DNA of 64,000 nt, from the NCBI RefSeq assembly GCF_024809975.1, contig NZ_JANUDY010000003.1, forward strand, positions 372,001-436,000. Direction: 5' to 3'. Made by a program: the position numbers and the translations under genes. Numbering within the stretch: the first letter of the stretch is position 1; every line of letters begins with the position of its first letter. The DNA comes from Comamonas sp. BIGb0152. Lineage in GTDB: Bacteria; Pseudomonadota; Gammaproteobacteria; Burkholderiales; Burkholderiaceae_C. A model generated the notes under the pieces. It was not told the origin of the DNA. It was given only the letters and a program-made list of their open reading frames with translations, and did not search any database. Shown here one piece after another: positions 46,452-60,277 of this stretch.

Positions 46452-49376
<2,925 letters not shown>

Positions 49377-49814
49377 CGTGACTCCTGTTTTGCGGGGCAA
49401 TGCTGCGCAAACAGTCTACTCCCGGGTCATGGCTTGCCTATGTCATCCAAAGGCTAAGCCCTGCGGAGCGATGCCCCATCGCAGCCGCTGTACGCAGGCC
49501 CTGCCGCATTTACAGCCAAGCGGGCGCATACCCGCCATGCAAATGCCTGACCACCGCAATACGTCCCACAGGCCGGGATGGATGGGTCGCCTGGCCCTTA
49601 AAAATCGTACAAAAAATGAATAAGCCTATAAATTAATAATTGTAATTATAGCAAGGCGCTATGGGAATTTGATTACATGTAGTAGCGCTCAGAACTGATC
49701 ACAGATTTATGTGTGCACCGACCTGCGACAATCCGGCCGCCTCAAAATAGGAGAAAAGAAGAAGATTTCAATCTATTTCTAAATAGACCGCGCGTATAAG
49801 TTGATGCCGCAACG
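49377..49814. other. Intergenic region upstream of acnA
   Basis: About 440 bp without a supported gene. The part from 49,600 to 49,800 is AT-rich and holds the likely acnA promoter. On the plus strand AGGAGAAAAGAAG near 49,750 looks like a ribosome site but no ATG-initiated frame of useful length follows. No tRNA or known RNA was recognised. Confidence 0.4.
49645..49653 (-). promoter_or_regulatory. Extended -10 promoter, probably for acnA
   Basis: The minus strand reads TGCTATAAT, a perfect -10 with the TGn extension that can replace a -35 element. No good -35 is present. It lies about 270 bp upstream of the acnA start. Confidence 0.55.
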
Positions 49815-49838
49815 AAAAAAAACCTGCCGAAGCAGGTT
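49815..49838 (-). terminator. Rho-independent terminator of the H-NS gene
   Basis: A 7-bp stem AACCTGC/GCAGGTT with a stable TTCG loop on the minus strand (49821-49838), followed by eight T. Confidence 0.95.
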
Positions 49839-49858
49839 CTCTTTGAAGGAAGCCCAAC

Positions 49859-50146
49859 TTAAATCGCAAACTTGTTGCGATCTTGGCCTTCGATCCACTT
49901 AGGTGCCTTGCCACGGCCGGTCCAGGTAGCGCCGGTCGCGGGGTCACGGTACTTTGGTGCCACCTTGGAGCCTGCCGAGGCAGAGCGTCCACGTGCAGGA
50001 GGAAACACGTCCTGTTCGGTCAGACCGTAATCGGTCACCAGCTTGCGCACCTGATCCACAGCAGATTTCAGTTCGTTTCGACGAACCTCTTCACGCTGCA
50101 GTTGCAGAGCCGCCAGTTGGGCGTCGAGTTCCTTCAAAGTAGGCAT
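49859..50146 (-). CDS. H-NS family nucleoid protein
   Basis: Protein of 95 residues, start at 50146 (MPTLKELDAQ), with a coiled-coil oligomerisation half (residues 1-45) and a C-terminal DNA-binding half with KYRDPATGATWTGRGKAPKW. This layout is typical of Burkholderiales H-NS paralogues, which bind AT-rich DNA and silence genes. It stands alone with its own promoter and terminator. Reading further upstream in frame to 50215 would add an unrelated sequence across the leader. The AT-rich promoter regions of proV and rtcB in this window could be targets. Confidence 0.93.
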   Translation of the reverse strand: MPTLKELDAQLAALQLQREEVRRNELKSAVDQVRKLVTDYGLTEQDVFPPARGRSASAGSKVAPKYRDPATGATWTGRGKAPKWIEGQDRNKFAI

Positions 50147-50224
50147 GTTTAATATCCATTCAATTCGGTTAACGTCTGCAGTATACCTAAAAATGCAATA
50201 ACCGAGTGAGCCCACACATCTTTG

Positions 50225-50253
50225 TATTTAAAGACACTGTAAATTTTCGCCAA
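50225..50253 (-). promoter_or_regulatory. Sigma-70 promoter candidate of the H-NS gene
   Basis: On the minus strand TTGGCG (50248-50253), a 17-bp spacer and TAAATA (50225-50230). It predicts a leader of about 70 nt. It lies just beyond the end of the CBS-protein gene (50267). Confidence 0.5.
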
Positions 50254-50266
50254 TACTGTGTAACCT

Positions 50267-51574
50267 TTAGTAATCAAACGACAGGGCATCCAGCCTTGCG
50301 ATTACTTTGTCCACCCGCTTGCCCTCCAGCGCCAACACCTCAAATACCCAGCCGGCACAATAAATCTTTTCACCCAAGGGCGGCAGATGGCCGGACTCGG
50401 CCATCAACATACCGGCCAGCGTGTTATAGCGCCCCTTGTCCTCATCGGGCAGCTCTTTGATTTCCAGGCGTGCTTTCAACTCGGACACCGGCATCAAACC
50501 GTCCAGATACCAGGATCCGTCGTCGTTCTGAACCGCCCAGGCTTCGCTGGCCGCACCGGGCTTGAGCTCGCCGGTAATCGCTTCGAGCACATCACGCGGC
50601 GTGATGATGCCCTGGACCACGCCATACTCATCGACCACAAATATCATGCGACCGGCACGGGCGCGGAATTGCTCCAGCAGTTCGAAGCCGCTCAAGGTCT
50701 CGGGCACATAGCTGGCGGCGATCGCCACCCGCGAGATCGGGGTATGCTGGGTATCGACCACATCGAGCAGCTGGGCCACACCGACGAGGCCTACCACGTT
50801 GTCCAGCGAATCTCGGCAAACGGGGTACCAGGAATGCGCGCCCTTGCCACTGGAGGCACGCACCTCATGCAAAGCCTGCGCCACTGTCAGATTGGCATCG
50901 AGCCACTCCACATCTCCGCGCGGCACCATCATCGAGATAAGGGGGCGGTCATCCAGGTGGAACACGTTTTGCACCATCTGGTGCTCGTGGTGCTCGATCA
51001 CGCCGGCATCCCGGCCTTCGTCAAGGCTGGCCACAATCTCTTCTTCGGTCATCGCCCGGTCTGATTCATCCTTGATGCGCAGCAGTTTGAGAACGCCCTG
51101 GGCGGAGATCGCCAGCAACCAGACAAAGGGCTTGGCAATTCTCGAGACCCAAGTCAAAGGCAGCGCGATGATGCGCGAGGAAGCTTCCGGGTACATCTGG
51201 CCAATGCGCTTGGGCACCAGCTCGCCAAACACAATGGTCATGAAGGTGATAACCATGATCACCGCCGTGGTCGCAACAATGGGCGCTGCTGACACGGGCA
51301 TACCCCAGCCCATCAGCCATTGCGCCACGCCATCGCTGAAAGCCGCTTCGCCAAAAATACCGTTGAGCATGCCAATCGAGGTGATACCGACCTGAATCGA
51401 CGACAGAAATTGGGTAGGATTGCTGAGCAGATCCAGCGCCGCTTTGGCGCCCTTGTCGCCACTTTCGGCCATGGCCAGCAAACGGGATTTGCGGCTGCTG
51501 GCCAATGCCAGCTCGGACATGGCAAAGACCCCATTAAGCAAGGTCAATAGGGCGATCAAAAGTACGTCTAACAA
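50267..51574 (-). CDS. CNNM/CorC-type CBS-domain membrane protein (hemolysin family)
   Basis: Protein of 435 residues. An N-terminal DUF21/CNNM membrane domain (about 1-185) has helices at LLIALLTLLNGVFAMSELAL and AVIMVITFMTIVFGELVPKR. A pair of CBS motifs follows (about 215-335; MMVPRGDVEWLD, IFVVDEYGVVQGIITPRDVLE), then a CorC/HlyC transporter-associated domain ending near LDALSFDY. The family is linked to Mg2+/Co2+ efflux or membrane ion homeostasis; the hemolysin name is historical. It is head-to-head with apaH, only 26 bp apart. Confidence 0.9.
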   Translation of the reverse strand: MLDVLLIALLTLLNGVFAMSELALASSRKSRLLAMAESGDKGAKAALDLLSNPTQFLSSIQVGITSIGMLNGIFGEAAFSDGVAQWLMGWGMPVSAAPIVATTAVIMVITFMTIVFGELVPKRIGQMYPEASSRIIALPLTWVSRIAKPFVWLLAISAQGVLKLLRIKDESDRAMTEEEIVASLDEGRDAGVIEHHEHQMVQNVFHLDDRPLISMMVPRGDVEWLDANLTVAQALHEVRASSGKGAHSWYPVCRDSLDNVVGLVGVAQLLDVVDTQHTPISRVAIAASYVPETLSGFELLEQFRARAGRMIFVVDEYGVVQGIITPRDVLEAITGELKPGAASEAWAVQNDDGSWYLDGLMPVSELKARLEIKELPDEDKGRYNTLAGMLMAESGHLPPLGEKIYCAGWVFEVLALEGKRVDKVIARLDALSFDY

Positions 51575-51600
51575 AATAGTTCACAGGTAGTTCTACAAGC

Positions 51601-52443
51601 ATGTCACTTTACTGTATCGGCGATATCCAAGGATGCGATGGCGCTTTGGAGCGCTTGCTGGCCAAGATCGACTTCTCGCCCAGCCGCGACACCGTCTATC
51701 TTTTGGGCGATCTGGTCAACCGGGGCCCCGACTCGGCCCAGACCCTGAGGCGCTGCATGGCGGCCGATGGCGGTATCCAGGTCATCCTGGGCAACCACGA
51801 CCTGCACCTGCTGGCTGCCGCACATGGCAGGCGCAAGTTCTCCCGGCGCGATACCTTGCTCGAAGTGCTGCAAGCGCCTGATGCGGCGCAGCTTTTGGAA
51901 TGGGTACGCCAGCAGCCGCTGGCACGCAGCCATGCGCTGGGGGCTGAGCAGCTGCTGATGGTGCATGCCGGCGTCCACCAAAGCTGGGACATGGCCGCCA
52001 CGCTGCGCTATGCCGCCGAAGTGCAGGATGTGCTGCGCAGCAGCGAGCTGGGCGCATTCTTGCAGGCTATGTATGGCAACACCCCGGCGCAGTGGGATGC
52101 GCAGCTGGTGGGCATGGAGCGGCTGCGGATGATTACCAATGTGCTCACCCGCATGCGCTTTTGCCAAGCCGATGGCAGCCTGGACTTTGACAGCACCGAA
52201 AGCCTGGCCGATGCCCCCGAAGGCCTGACCGCCTGGTTTGACCTGCCGGGCCGCGCAACGGCGAACACCACCATCGCCTTTGGCCACTGGTCCACCTTGG
52301 GCGATCTCAACCGCCCGCATTTGCTCGCGCTGGATACCGGCTGCGTCTGGGGCGGCTGCCTAACGGCCGTGCGCTTTGGCAGCAGCCTCGCGGAGCGCGA
52401 ACTGATCCATGTCGACTGCGAGCAAGCCCAGCAACCCGGCTAG
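51601..52443 (+). CDS. apaH: Symmetrical bis(5'-nucleosyl)-tetraphosphatase
   Basis: Metallophosphatase of 280 residues that cleaves Ap4A into two ADP and can remove Np4 caps from RNA. The phosphoesterase motifs are IGDIQGCDGALERLL, LLGDLVNRGPDSAQTL and VILGNHDLHLLA, with LLMVHAGVHQSWD and FGHWSTLG further on and LALDTGCVWGGCLTAVR near the end. Family length matches (E. coli 280-282). It shares a 26-bp divergent intergenic region with the CNNM protein gene, so its promoter must overlap that gene's 5' end. Confidence 0.96.
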   Translation: MSLYCIGDIQGCDGALERLLAKIDFSPSRDTVYLLGDLVNRGPDSAQTLRRCMAADGGIQVILGNHDLHLLAAAHGRRKFSRRDTLLEVLQAPDAAQLLEWVRQQPLARSHALGAEQLLMVHAGVHQSWDMAATLRYAAEVQDVLRSSELGAFLQAMYGNTPAQWDAQLVGMERLRMITNVLTRMRFCQADGSLDFDSTESLADAPEGLTAWFDLPGRATANTTIAFGHWSTLGDLNRPHLLALDTGCVWGGCLTAVRFGSSLAERELIHVDCEQAQQPG

Positions 52444-52498
52444 CCCTCTCAACGATGGGCTTGTGCCGCCAGGGGCCCAATTCTGCGCATCGCCCATG

Positions 52499-52529
52499 AA
52501 AAAGGCCCCAGCCCAAAAGGCTGAGGCCT
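52499..52529 (-). terminator. Rho-independent terminator of rhlE
   Basis: On the minus strand, AGGCCTCAGCC pairs with GGCTGGGGCCT (one G-T pair) around TTTT (52503-52529), then five T. Confidence 0.85.
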
Positions 52530-52550
52530 GGATGGCCATTGCTGGTGCGA

Positions 52551-54029
52551 TTACTCGGAGGCTGGCGAGGGCTTGAACAGCGCTGCTACTTTGCGGCGCG
52601 TCTTGGTGCTTGCCGCGCCCCGTGTGGGCGCCGGCTTGGCGCTGGCATCCCAGGCTGCAGGCTCGGCGGCCTTGGGCTCATAGGGCTTGTCAAAGAACGG
52701 ATCGCGGGAGACGGGTGCCGGGCGGTAGCGCTCGCGGCGGTCCTGCGGCTCCTCGTCACGGGCGCGGCGGTCACGGCCACGCGGCTCGCGGCTGCTGCTT
52801 TCGCGCTCACGGCCGGCTTCGCGCTCACGGCCGGCTTCACGCTCGCGGCGCTCACGGTTGCCATCATTGAGGCGCTCGCGCTGGTGTTCTTCCAGCGCAA
52901 AAGGCTCCACCTCGATTTTCTTCTTGATCAGCTTTTCGATGTCCGACACATGGCGGGCATCGGCGTGCGAGACCAAGGTGACCGCCAAGCCCGATGCGCC
53001 CGCACGGCCGGTACGGCCAATGCGGTGCACATAGTCTTCGGCATTGAAGGGCACATCGAAGTTGAAGACCGCCGGCACATCCTTGATGTCCAGGCCACGG
53101 GCGGCCACGTCGGTGCAGACCAGCAGGTCGACTTCGCCTTGCTTGAAGGCTTCGAGCGCCTTGAGGCGCTCGTCCTGGCTCTTGTCGCCGTGCAGCGCAG
53201 CGGCACGCAGGCCTTCGCGCTCCAGGGTGCGGGCCAGGCGCGAGCAGCCGAGCTTGCTGTTGACAAACACAAAGGCCTGGCGGATCTGGCGATCGCGCAG
53301 CACCTTGGTCAACACGCGGCGCTTGTCATCGTCGGAGGCGCTGTAAAAGCGCTGCTCCACCGTGGAAGCCGTCTCGTTGGGGCGTGCCACCTCGATCGTG
53401 ACCGGGTCTTGCAGATAGCTGCCAGCCAGGCGTTTGATCTCCGGAGAGAACGTGGCCGAGAACAGCAAGGTCGTACGTTTCTTGGGCAGGTAGGACAGGA
53501 TGCGCTGCAGATCCGGCAGGAAGCCGATATCGAGCATGCGATCTGCCTCGTCGAGCACCACGTACTCCACCTGGTTGAGCACTGCCGTCTTGGCCTCGAT
53601 GTGGTCCAAAAGGCGGCCGGGGGTGGCCACCAGAATTTCCACGCCCTTTTTCAGCGCCAGGGTCTGGGGCTTCATGTCCATGCCACCAAACACCACCGTG
53701 CTGCGCAGCTTGGTGTGTTTGGCAAACTGGGCAATCTGCTGGGCGACCTGGTCGGCTAGCTCCCGGGTGGGCAGCAGCACCAGCGCGCGCACTGGGTGGC
53801 GTGCAGGTGAGGCAGAGCTGTTTTCGTGCTCCATCATCCGCTGCAGCAGCGGCAATGAGAAAGCAGCTGTCTTGCCGGTCCCCGTTTGTGCGGCGCCCAT
53901 GACGTCTTTGCCAGTCAGAACCACAGGGATTGCCTGTGCCTGAATTGGCGTCATGGATGCGTAGCCCATCTCGGAGATGGCTTTGGCCAAGGGCTCGGCC
54001 AGATGAAGGTTGGAAAAGGAATTTGTCAT
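52551..54029 (-). CDS. rhlE: DEAD-box RNA helicase, RhlE-like
   Basis: ATP-dependent RNA helicase of 492 residues. All motifs are seen: Q motif MTPIQAQAIP, Walker A AQTGTGKTAAF, PTRELADQVA, ATPGRLLD, DEADRMLDIGF, SATFSPEIK, CTDVAARGLDI and HRIGRTGRAG. The tail after about residue 385 is unstructured and basic, with repeated Arg-Glu blocks (ERREREAGREREAGRERE) made by short direct DNA repeats, then KTRRKVAALFKP. RhlE proteins take part in ribosome assembly and RNA decay. Confidence 0.92.
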   Translation of the reverse strand: MTNSFSNLHLAEPLAKAISEMGYASMTPIQAQAIPVVLTGKDVMGAAQTGTGKTAAFSLPLLQRMMEHENSSASPARHPVRALVLLPTRELADQVAQQIAQFAKHTKLRSTVVFGGMDMKPQTLALKKGVEILVATPGRLLDHIEAKTAVLNQVEYVVLDEADRMLDIGFLPDLQRILSYLPKKRTTLLFSATFSPEIKRLAGSYLQDPVTIEVARPNETASTVEQRFYSASDDDKRRVLTKVLRDRQIRQAFVFVNSKLGCSRLARTLEREGLRAAALHGDKSQDERLKALEAFKQGEVDLLVCTDVAARGLDIKDVPAVFNFDVPFNAEDYVHRIGRTGRAGASGLAVTLVSHADARHVSDIEKLIKKKIEVEPFALEEHQRERLNDGNRERREREAGREREAGRERESSSREPRGRDRRARDEEPQDRRERYRPAPVSRDPFFDKPYEPKAAEPAAWDASAKPAPTRGAASTKTRRKVAALFKPSPASE

Positions 54030-54177
54030 GTAAGCCCCCTATTGTCGCACTGCCAACAAATCGGTGCTTGGCTTAACCCTGTCTTGCCTTACGGATTCGC
54101 CCCGCGCGACTGCAAATGCTGGCAGGCCAGCGTAAAAACCGGCGCCAGCGTCAGCACAGCGGGGTGTTGCAGCAGCG

Positions 54178-54208
54178 GGGCCCAACCCGGTTTTTGCGGG
54201 CTGGGCCC
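54178..54208 (-). terminator. Stem-loop after the zinc peptidase gene
   Basis: GGGCCCAACCCG (54178-54189) pairs with CGGGCTGGGCCC (54197-54208) with one mismatch that becomes a G-U pair in the minus-strand RNA. No T run follows, so it may be a weak or Rho-assisted stop. Confidence 0.4.
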
Positions 54209-54214
54209 AGTGCA

Positions 54215-55093
54215 TTACAGGCTGCCCGCCTGGAAGGTATCGCAGGACTGGACGCTACCGGTCTTGTAGCCCTGCGTGAACCAGCGCACACGCTGGGCGC
54301 TGGAGCCATGGGTGAAGCTGTCGGGACGCACCGTGCCTGTGGATTCGCGCTGGAGCTTGTCGTCACCAATCTGCTGGGCGGCATTCACGGCCGATTCGAT
54401 ATCGCCCTGCTCCAGCCAGCTCTTGGCCTGCTGCGAATGGTTGGCCCAGATGCCGGCATAGCAGTCGGCCTGCAGCTCCAGACGCACCGACAACGCGTTT
54501 TGCTCGCGCTCACTGATGCGGCCGCGCATGCCGTCCACCTTGCCCGAGATGCCCAGCAGATTCTGCACATGGTGGCCCACTTCATGGGCCACCACATAGG
54601 CCCGCGCAAACTCGCCCGGCGCACCCAACTGGCGGCTCATGGTGTTGAAGAAATCCATGTCCAGATAGACCTTCTGGTCACCTGGGCAGTAGAACGGCCC
54701 CATCGCCGACTGCCCCGTGCCGCAGGCCGTGCGCGTGACCCCGGTGAACAGCACCAGGCGTGGCGCGCGGTACTGGGCACCGCCTTTGGTGAAAATATCT
54801 GTCCACACATCTTCAGTCGATGCCAACACCGTGGAGACAAACTTGGCCCCCGCATCATTGGAGGGCGGCGCCTTGGCCGGGCCTTGTTGCGTGGGTGCTG
54901 GCGAGCCGCTGCCCGAGAGCACACCAATGGTGGTCAGCGGGTTGATGCCAAACACGCCCCAGCCAATCAGCGCCAGCACCACCGTGCCAATGCCGATGCT
55001 GCGCCCGCCCAGGCCAAAGCCCCCACCGCCGCCTCCACCACTGCCGCGGCGGTCTTCCACATTGTTCGATTCGCGGTTGCCTTCCCATTTCAT
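54215..55093 (-). CDS. Neutral zinc metallopeptidase (YpfJ family)
   Basis: Protein of 292 residues. A charged N-terminus (MKWEGNRESNNVEDRR) is followed by a glycine run (about 18-30) and one transmembrane helix (about 32-55). The rest is a putative periplasmic peptidase domain with the zinc motif VAHEVGHHVQNLLG and the downstream glutamate region LELQADCYAGIWA. This matches the YpfJ/KPN_02809 family of presumed zinc peptidases; substrates are unknown. It is monocistronic, upstream of rhlE on the same strand. Confidence 0.9.
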   Translation of the reverse strand: MKWEGNRESNNVEDRRGSGGGGGGGFGLGGRSIGIGTVVLALIGWGVFGINPLTTIGVLSGSGSPAPTQQGPAKAPPSNDAGAKFVSTVLASTEDVWTDIFTKGGAQYRAPRLVLFTGVTRTACGTGQSAMGPFYCPGDQKVYLDMDFFNTMSRQLGAPGEFARAYVVAHEVGHHVQNLLGISGKVDGMRGRISEREQNALSVRLELQADCYAGIWANHSQQAKSWLEQGDIESAVNAAQQIGDDKLQRESTGTVRPDSFTHGSSAQRVRWFTQGYKTGSVQSCDTFQAGSL

Positions 55094-55265
55094 GGTCGCT
55101 CTCCTTGCAGTGCGCTGGCACCACCTCTGTTATTGATCCGCCTACAGTAGCGCATTTGGGGTGGTCCAGGCCGTAAGACCGGCTCCCGAGCTGGCAGAAA
55201 ATCTGCCCGCAGCGCCTCCATTGAAGAAAATTTGCAAAACCCTGGCCCAATCTGCGCAGGCCCTG

Positions 55266-55295
55266 TAAAAAAGCCACTCCAAAAAGGGAGTGGCT
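55266..55295 (-). terminator. Rho-independent terminator of dcd
   Basis: A 9-bp perfect stem AGCCACTCC/GGAGTGGCT (55272-55280 with 55287-55295), followed on the minus strand by six T. Confidence 0.95.
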
Positions 55296-55316
55296 GGATG
55301 GCAGGGCACGGCGTGT

Positions 55317-55883
<567 letters not shown>

Positions 55884-55976
55884 GTCTGAAAAACTCCTAG
55901 GCGGCATTGTAGCCAATGGCTTGCCATTGGACAGCAGCATCCCTGCTCGCCCCGGGCCCGCCGTTGCGCGCCCGTC

Positions 55977-57278
55977 TCAGCCCGCCGTCTGCGCGATATG
56001 GCTGCGCTCGATCAGGCGGTCATCGCCCAGCACAATCAGGCTGAACAGCAACTCGTCCAGATTGCGCGCCTGGGCCGTCTTGCGGGCTATCAAGGGCGTC
56101 GCTTGCGGGTTGATGACGACAAAATCCGCCTCGCAGCCGGGCTGCAGGTTGCCCACCACACCCGCCAGCCCCAAGGCCTGCGCTGCCCCGGCCGTGTGCT
56201 GCCACCACAGATGGCTGGGCGCCAACGACAACCCCGCCTTGTCCCGCCCCTCTCGCCCCACAAAATAGGCAGCCAGCATGGTGCGAAACGGGCTGAAGCT
56301 CGTGCCGCCGCCCACATCGCTGGCCAGGCCGTACAGCATCTGCGCGGCGTCCGCCCTGGCGTAGTCAAAAAAGCCGCTGGCCAAAAACAGATTGCTGGTC
56401 GGGCTGATGGCCGCGGCCGTGCCGGTCTCGTGCATCAGCGCACGGTCACGGTCATCCAGGTGGATGCAGTGGGCGTAGACGGCGCGCTCGCGCATCAGCC
56501 CCCGGTCGGCATAGACTTGCAGGTAGCTGCGGCTGTCAGGGAACAGTTCGCGCACCCAGGCAATCTCGTCCAGGTTCTCCGCCACATGCGACTGGATCCA
56601 GACATCGCTGTAGCGCGCGGCCAGCTCGCCCGCACCGCGCAGTTGGGCCTCGGTGCTGGTGGGGGCAAAACGTGGCGTGATCGCATAACCCAGGCGGTCC
56701 ACGCCATGCCAGCGGCGGATCAGCGCTTCGGTGTCGATGAGGCTTTGCTCGGTCTCGTCGCGCACACCATCGGGGGAATGGCGGTCTTGCAGCACCTTGC
56801 CGGTCATCAGCCGCATTTGGCGCTTTTGCGCCTCGGCAAACAGCGCATCGGCCGATGCTGGGTGCGAGGTCGCAAATGTCAGCGCCGTGGTCACGCCATT
56901 GCGCAGCAGCTCATCGACAAAGAACTGCGCCACCCCAGCGGCATAGCCGGCATCGACAAAGCGCGACTCATGGGGAAAGGTGTAGTCATTGAGCCAGGGC
57001 AGCAAGCCGCTGGCCGGCGAGCCGATCACATCGGTCTGCGGGTAGTGGATGTGCATGTCCACAAAACCCGGTGCCAGCATGCGCCCGGGCAAGTGCTGCA
57101 CCACCGCATCCGCGCCCGCCTGGGCCAGGACCTGCGCAGACAGCGCCTGCCAGCTGCCGGCGGCCAGTACGCGCTCGCGGCCATCGGCATCCGGGGCGGT
57201 GGCCAGCAGGCCATCTTCGTCATACAGGGCGCTGCCGTCATCGGCAAAACGCAACAGAGCGGATCGGTATATATGCAT
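55977..57278 (-). CDS. guaD: Guanine deaminase
   Basis: Amidohydrolase of 433 residues that converts guanine to xanthine and ammonia. The start at 57278 (MHIYRSALLRF) is preferred to a longer frame at 57308. Metal and substrate motifs: PGFVDMHIHYPQTDVIGS, LLPWLNDYTFPHESRF, the zinc histidine region WIQSHVAENLDEIAW, YAHCIHLDD and LASDVGGGTSFSPFRTM. It belongs with the adenine deaminase and nucleoside transporter genes to the right in a purine-salvage neighbourhood, although the HIT gene on the other strand separates them. Confidence 0.93.
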   Translation of the reverse strand: MHIYRSALLRFADDGSALYDEDGLLATAPDADGRERVLAAGSWQALSAQVLAQAGADAVVQHLPGRMLAPGFVDMHIHYPQTDVIGSPASGLLPWLNDYTFPHESRFVDAGYAAGVAQFFVDELLRNGVTTALTFATSHPASADALFAEAQKRQMRLMTGKVLQDRHSPDGVRDETEQSLIDTEALIRRWHGVDRLGYAITPRFAPTSTEAQLRGAGELAARYSDVWIQSHVAENLDEIAWVRELFPDSRSYLQVYADRGLMRERAVYAHCIHLDDRDRALMHETGTAAAISPTSNLFLASGFFDYARADAAQMLYGLASDVGGGTSFSPFRTMLAAYFVGREGRDKAGLSLAPSHLWWQHTAGAAQALGLAGVVGNLQPGCEADFVVINPQATPLIARKTAQARNLDELLFSLIVLGDDRLIERSHIAQTAG

Positions 57279-57564
57279 GGCGCCAAGCTTAGCGCCTGCC
57301 CGGGGCACGGCTTATATGGGTGCAGCAATAGTTTCTATGCGGCAGCGCCCATCGCAGCCGACGCCATGGCCCTGTGGCGACGTTTGGCCGGTGAGAAAAG
57401 CGCAAAGGTTAACCAGGGAAAACCCCAGCGCCAGATGCTGGATGGCGTCATCTCTGCGGTCTATAGTGTTTGTTTTACCTGTTGGTTAAACCCGTTTACA
57501 CCCACTGGCAGCGGCACTGCACATGCAAGGGCCCGCTGCGATTGCTAAGGAGGAGGCTTGGCCC

Positions 57565-58029
57565 ATGCCGCATTTTGTTGATCCGTCGCCCGCTGGTGTC
57601 TGCATTTTCTGCCGATTGGTGCAAGGCGATATCCCGTCGGCCAAGGTGTATGAGGATGCACTGACCATCGCCTTTATGGACCTGGGCCAGGTCAACCCTG
57701 GCCATGTGCTGGTCGCAACCAAGCGCCATGCGGCCAATATCTTCGAGATCACCGACCAGGAATCGGCCGCCGTGATGCAGACCGCGCGCAAGGTGGCCCT
57801 CGCCGCCAAGATCGCGTTTGAACCCGCAGGCCTGACCCTGTTGCAGGCCAATGGTGTGGAAGGCGGCCAGACCGTGGCGCACTTCCATCTGCATGTGGTG
57901 CCCCGCCATGCCGACGATGGCGTCACCTTCAGCTGGCCGCGCAAGGAGCCCGGCGGTGCGGTGCTGGAGGGCTATGCGCTGCAACTGCGCAATGCGATGC
58001 TGTCAGGATCGGTGCCTGCAGCGGCTTGA
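57565..58029 (+). CDS. HIT-family nucleotide hydrolase
   Basis: Protein of 154 residues starting at 57565 (MPHFVDPSPAG) behind AAGGAGGAGGC. The N-terminal CIFCRLVQGDIPSAKVYED and the catalytic triad HFHLHVVPR are intact. The PGHVLVATKRH segment is typical of HIT hydrolases that split adenosine phosphoramidates or dinucleoside polyphosphates. It is the only plus-strand gene in the right-hand purine region, divergent from guaD (286 bp) and convergent with the adenine deaminase gene. Confidence 0.92.
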   Translation: MPHFVDPSPAGVCIFCRLVQGDIPSAKVYEDALTIAFMDLGQVNPGHVLVATKRHAANIFEITDQESAAVMQTARKVALAAKIAFEPAGLTLLQANGVEGGQTVAHFHLHVVPRHADDGVTFSWPRKEPGGAVLEGYALQLRNAMLSGSVPAAA

Positions 58030-58048
58030 GACCCCCTCTACCCGCCAA

Positions 58049-58078
58049 CAACAAGGGCGCCTTTTGGCGCCCTTGTTG
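58049..58078. terminator. Bidirectional stem-loop between the HIT and deaminase genes
   Basis: Perfect 13-bp stem CAACAAGGGCGCC/GGCGCCCTTGTTG (58049-58061 with 58066-58078) with a TTTT loop. The T-rich TTGTTG end of the stem stands in for a T run. Likely stop for both convergent genes. Confidence 0.75.
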
Positions 58079-58093
58079 CTTCAGCGTTTCGGT

Positions 58094-60128
<2,035 letters not shown>

Positions 60129-60154
60129 CGGGGGAAATCTCTTTGTATAAATGA

Positions 60155-60178
60155 CAAGGCTGCCCTGGGGCAGCCTTG
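60155..60178 (-). promoter_or_regulatory. Stem-loop before the Rieske gene
   Basis: Perfect 10-bp stem CAAGGCTGCC/GGCAGCCTTG with a 4-nt loop, without a T run. It sits between the second BMP receptor gene and the Rieske gene and may attenuate read-through or protect the upstream message. Confidence 0.5.
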
Positions 60179-60277
60179 AGCGAGATGTTAGCACCGGAGC
60201 CAAAAGCACCGCTGCCACTCGCGTTTAGATGGGGCGTCACACGTCGGGCGTCGAACCTCGGGCGCTACGCCCGCACA

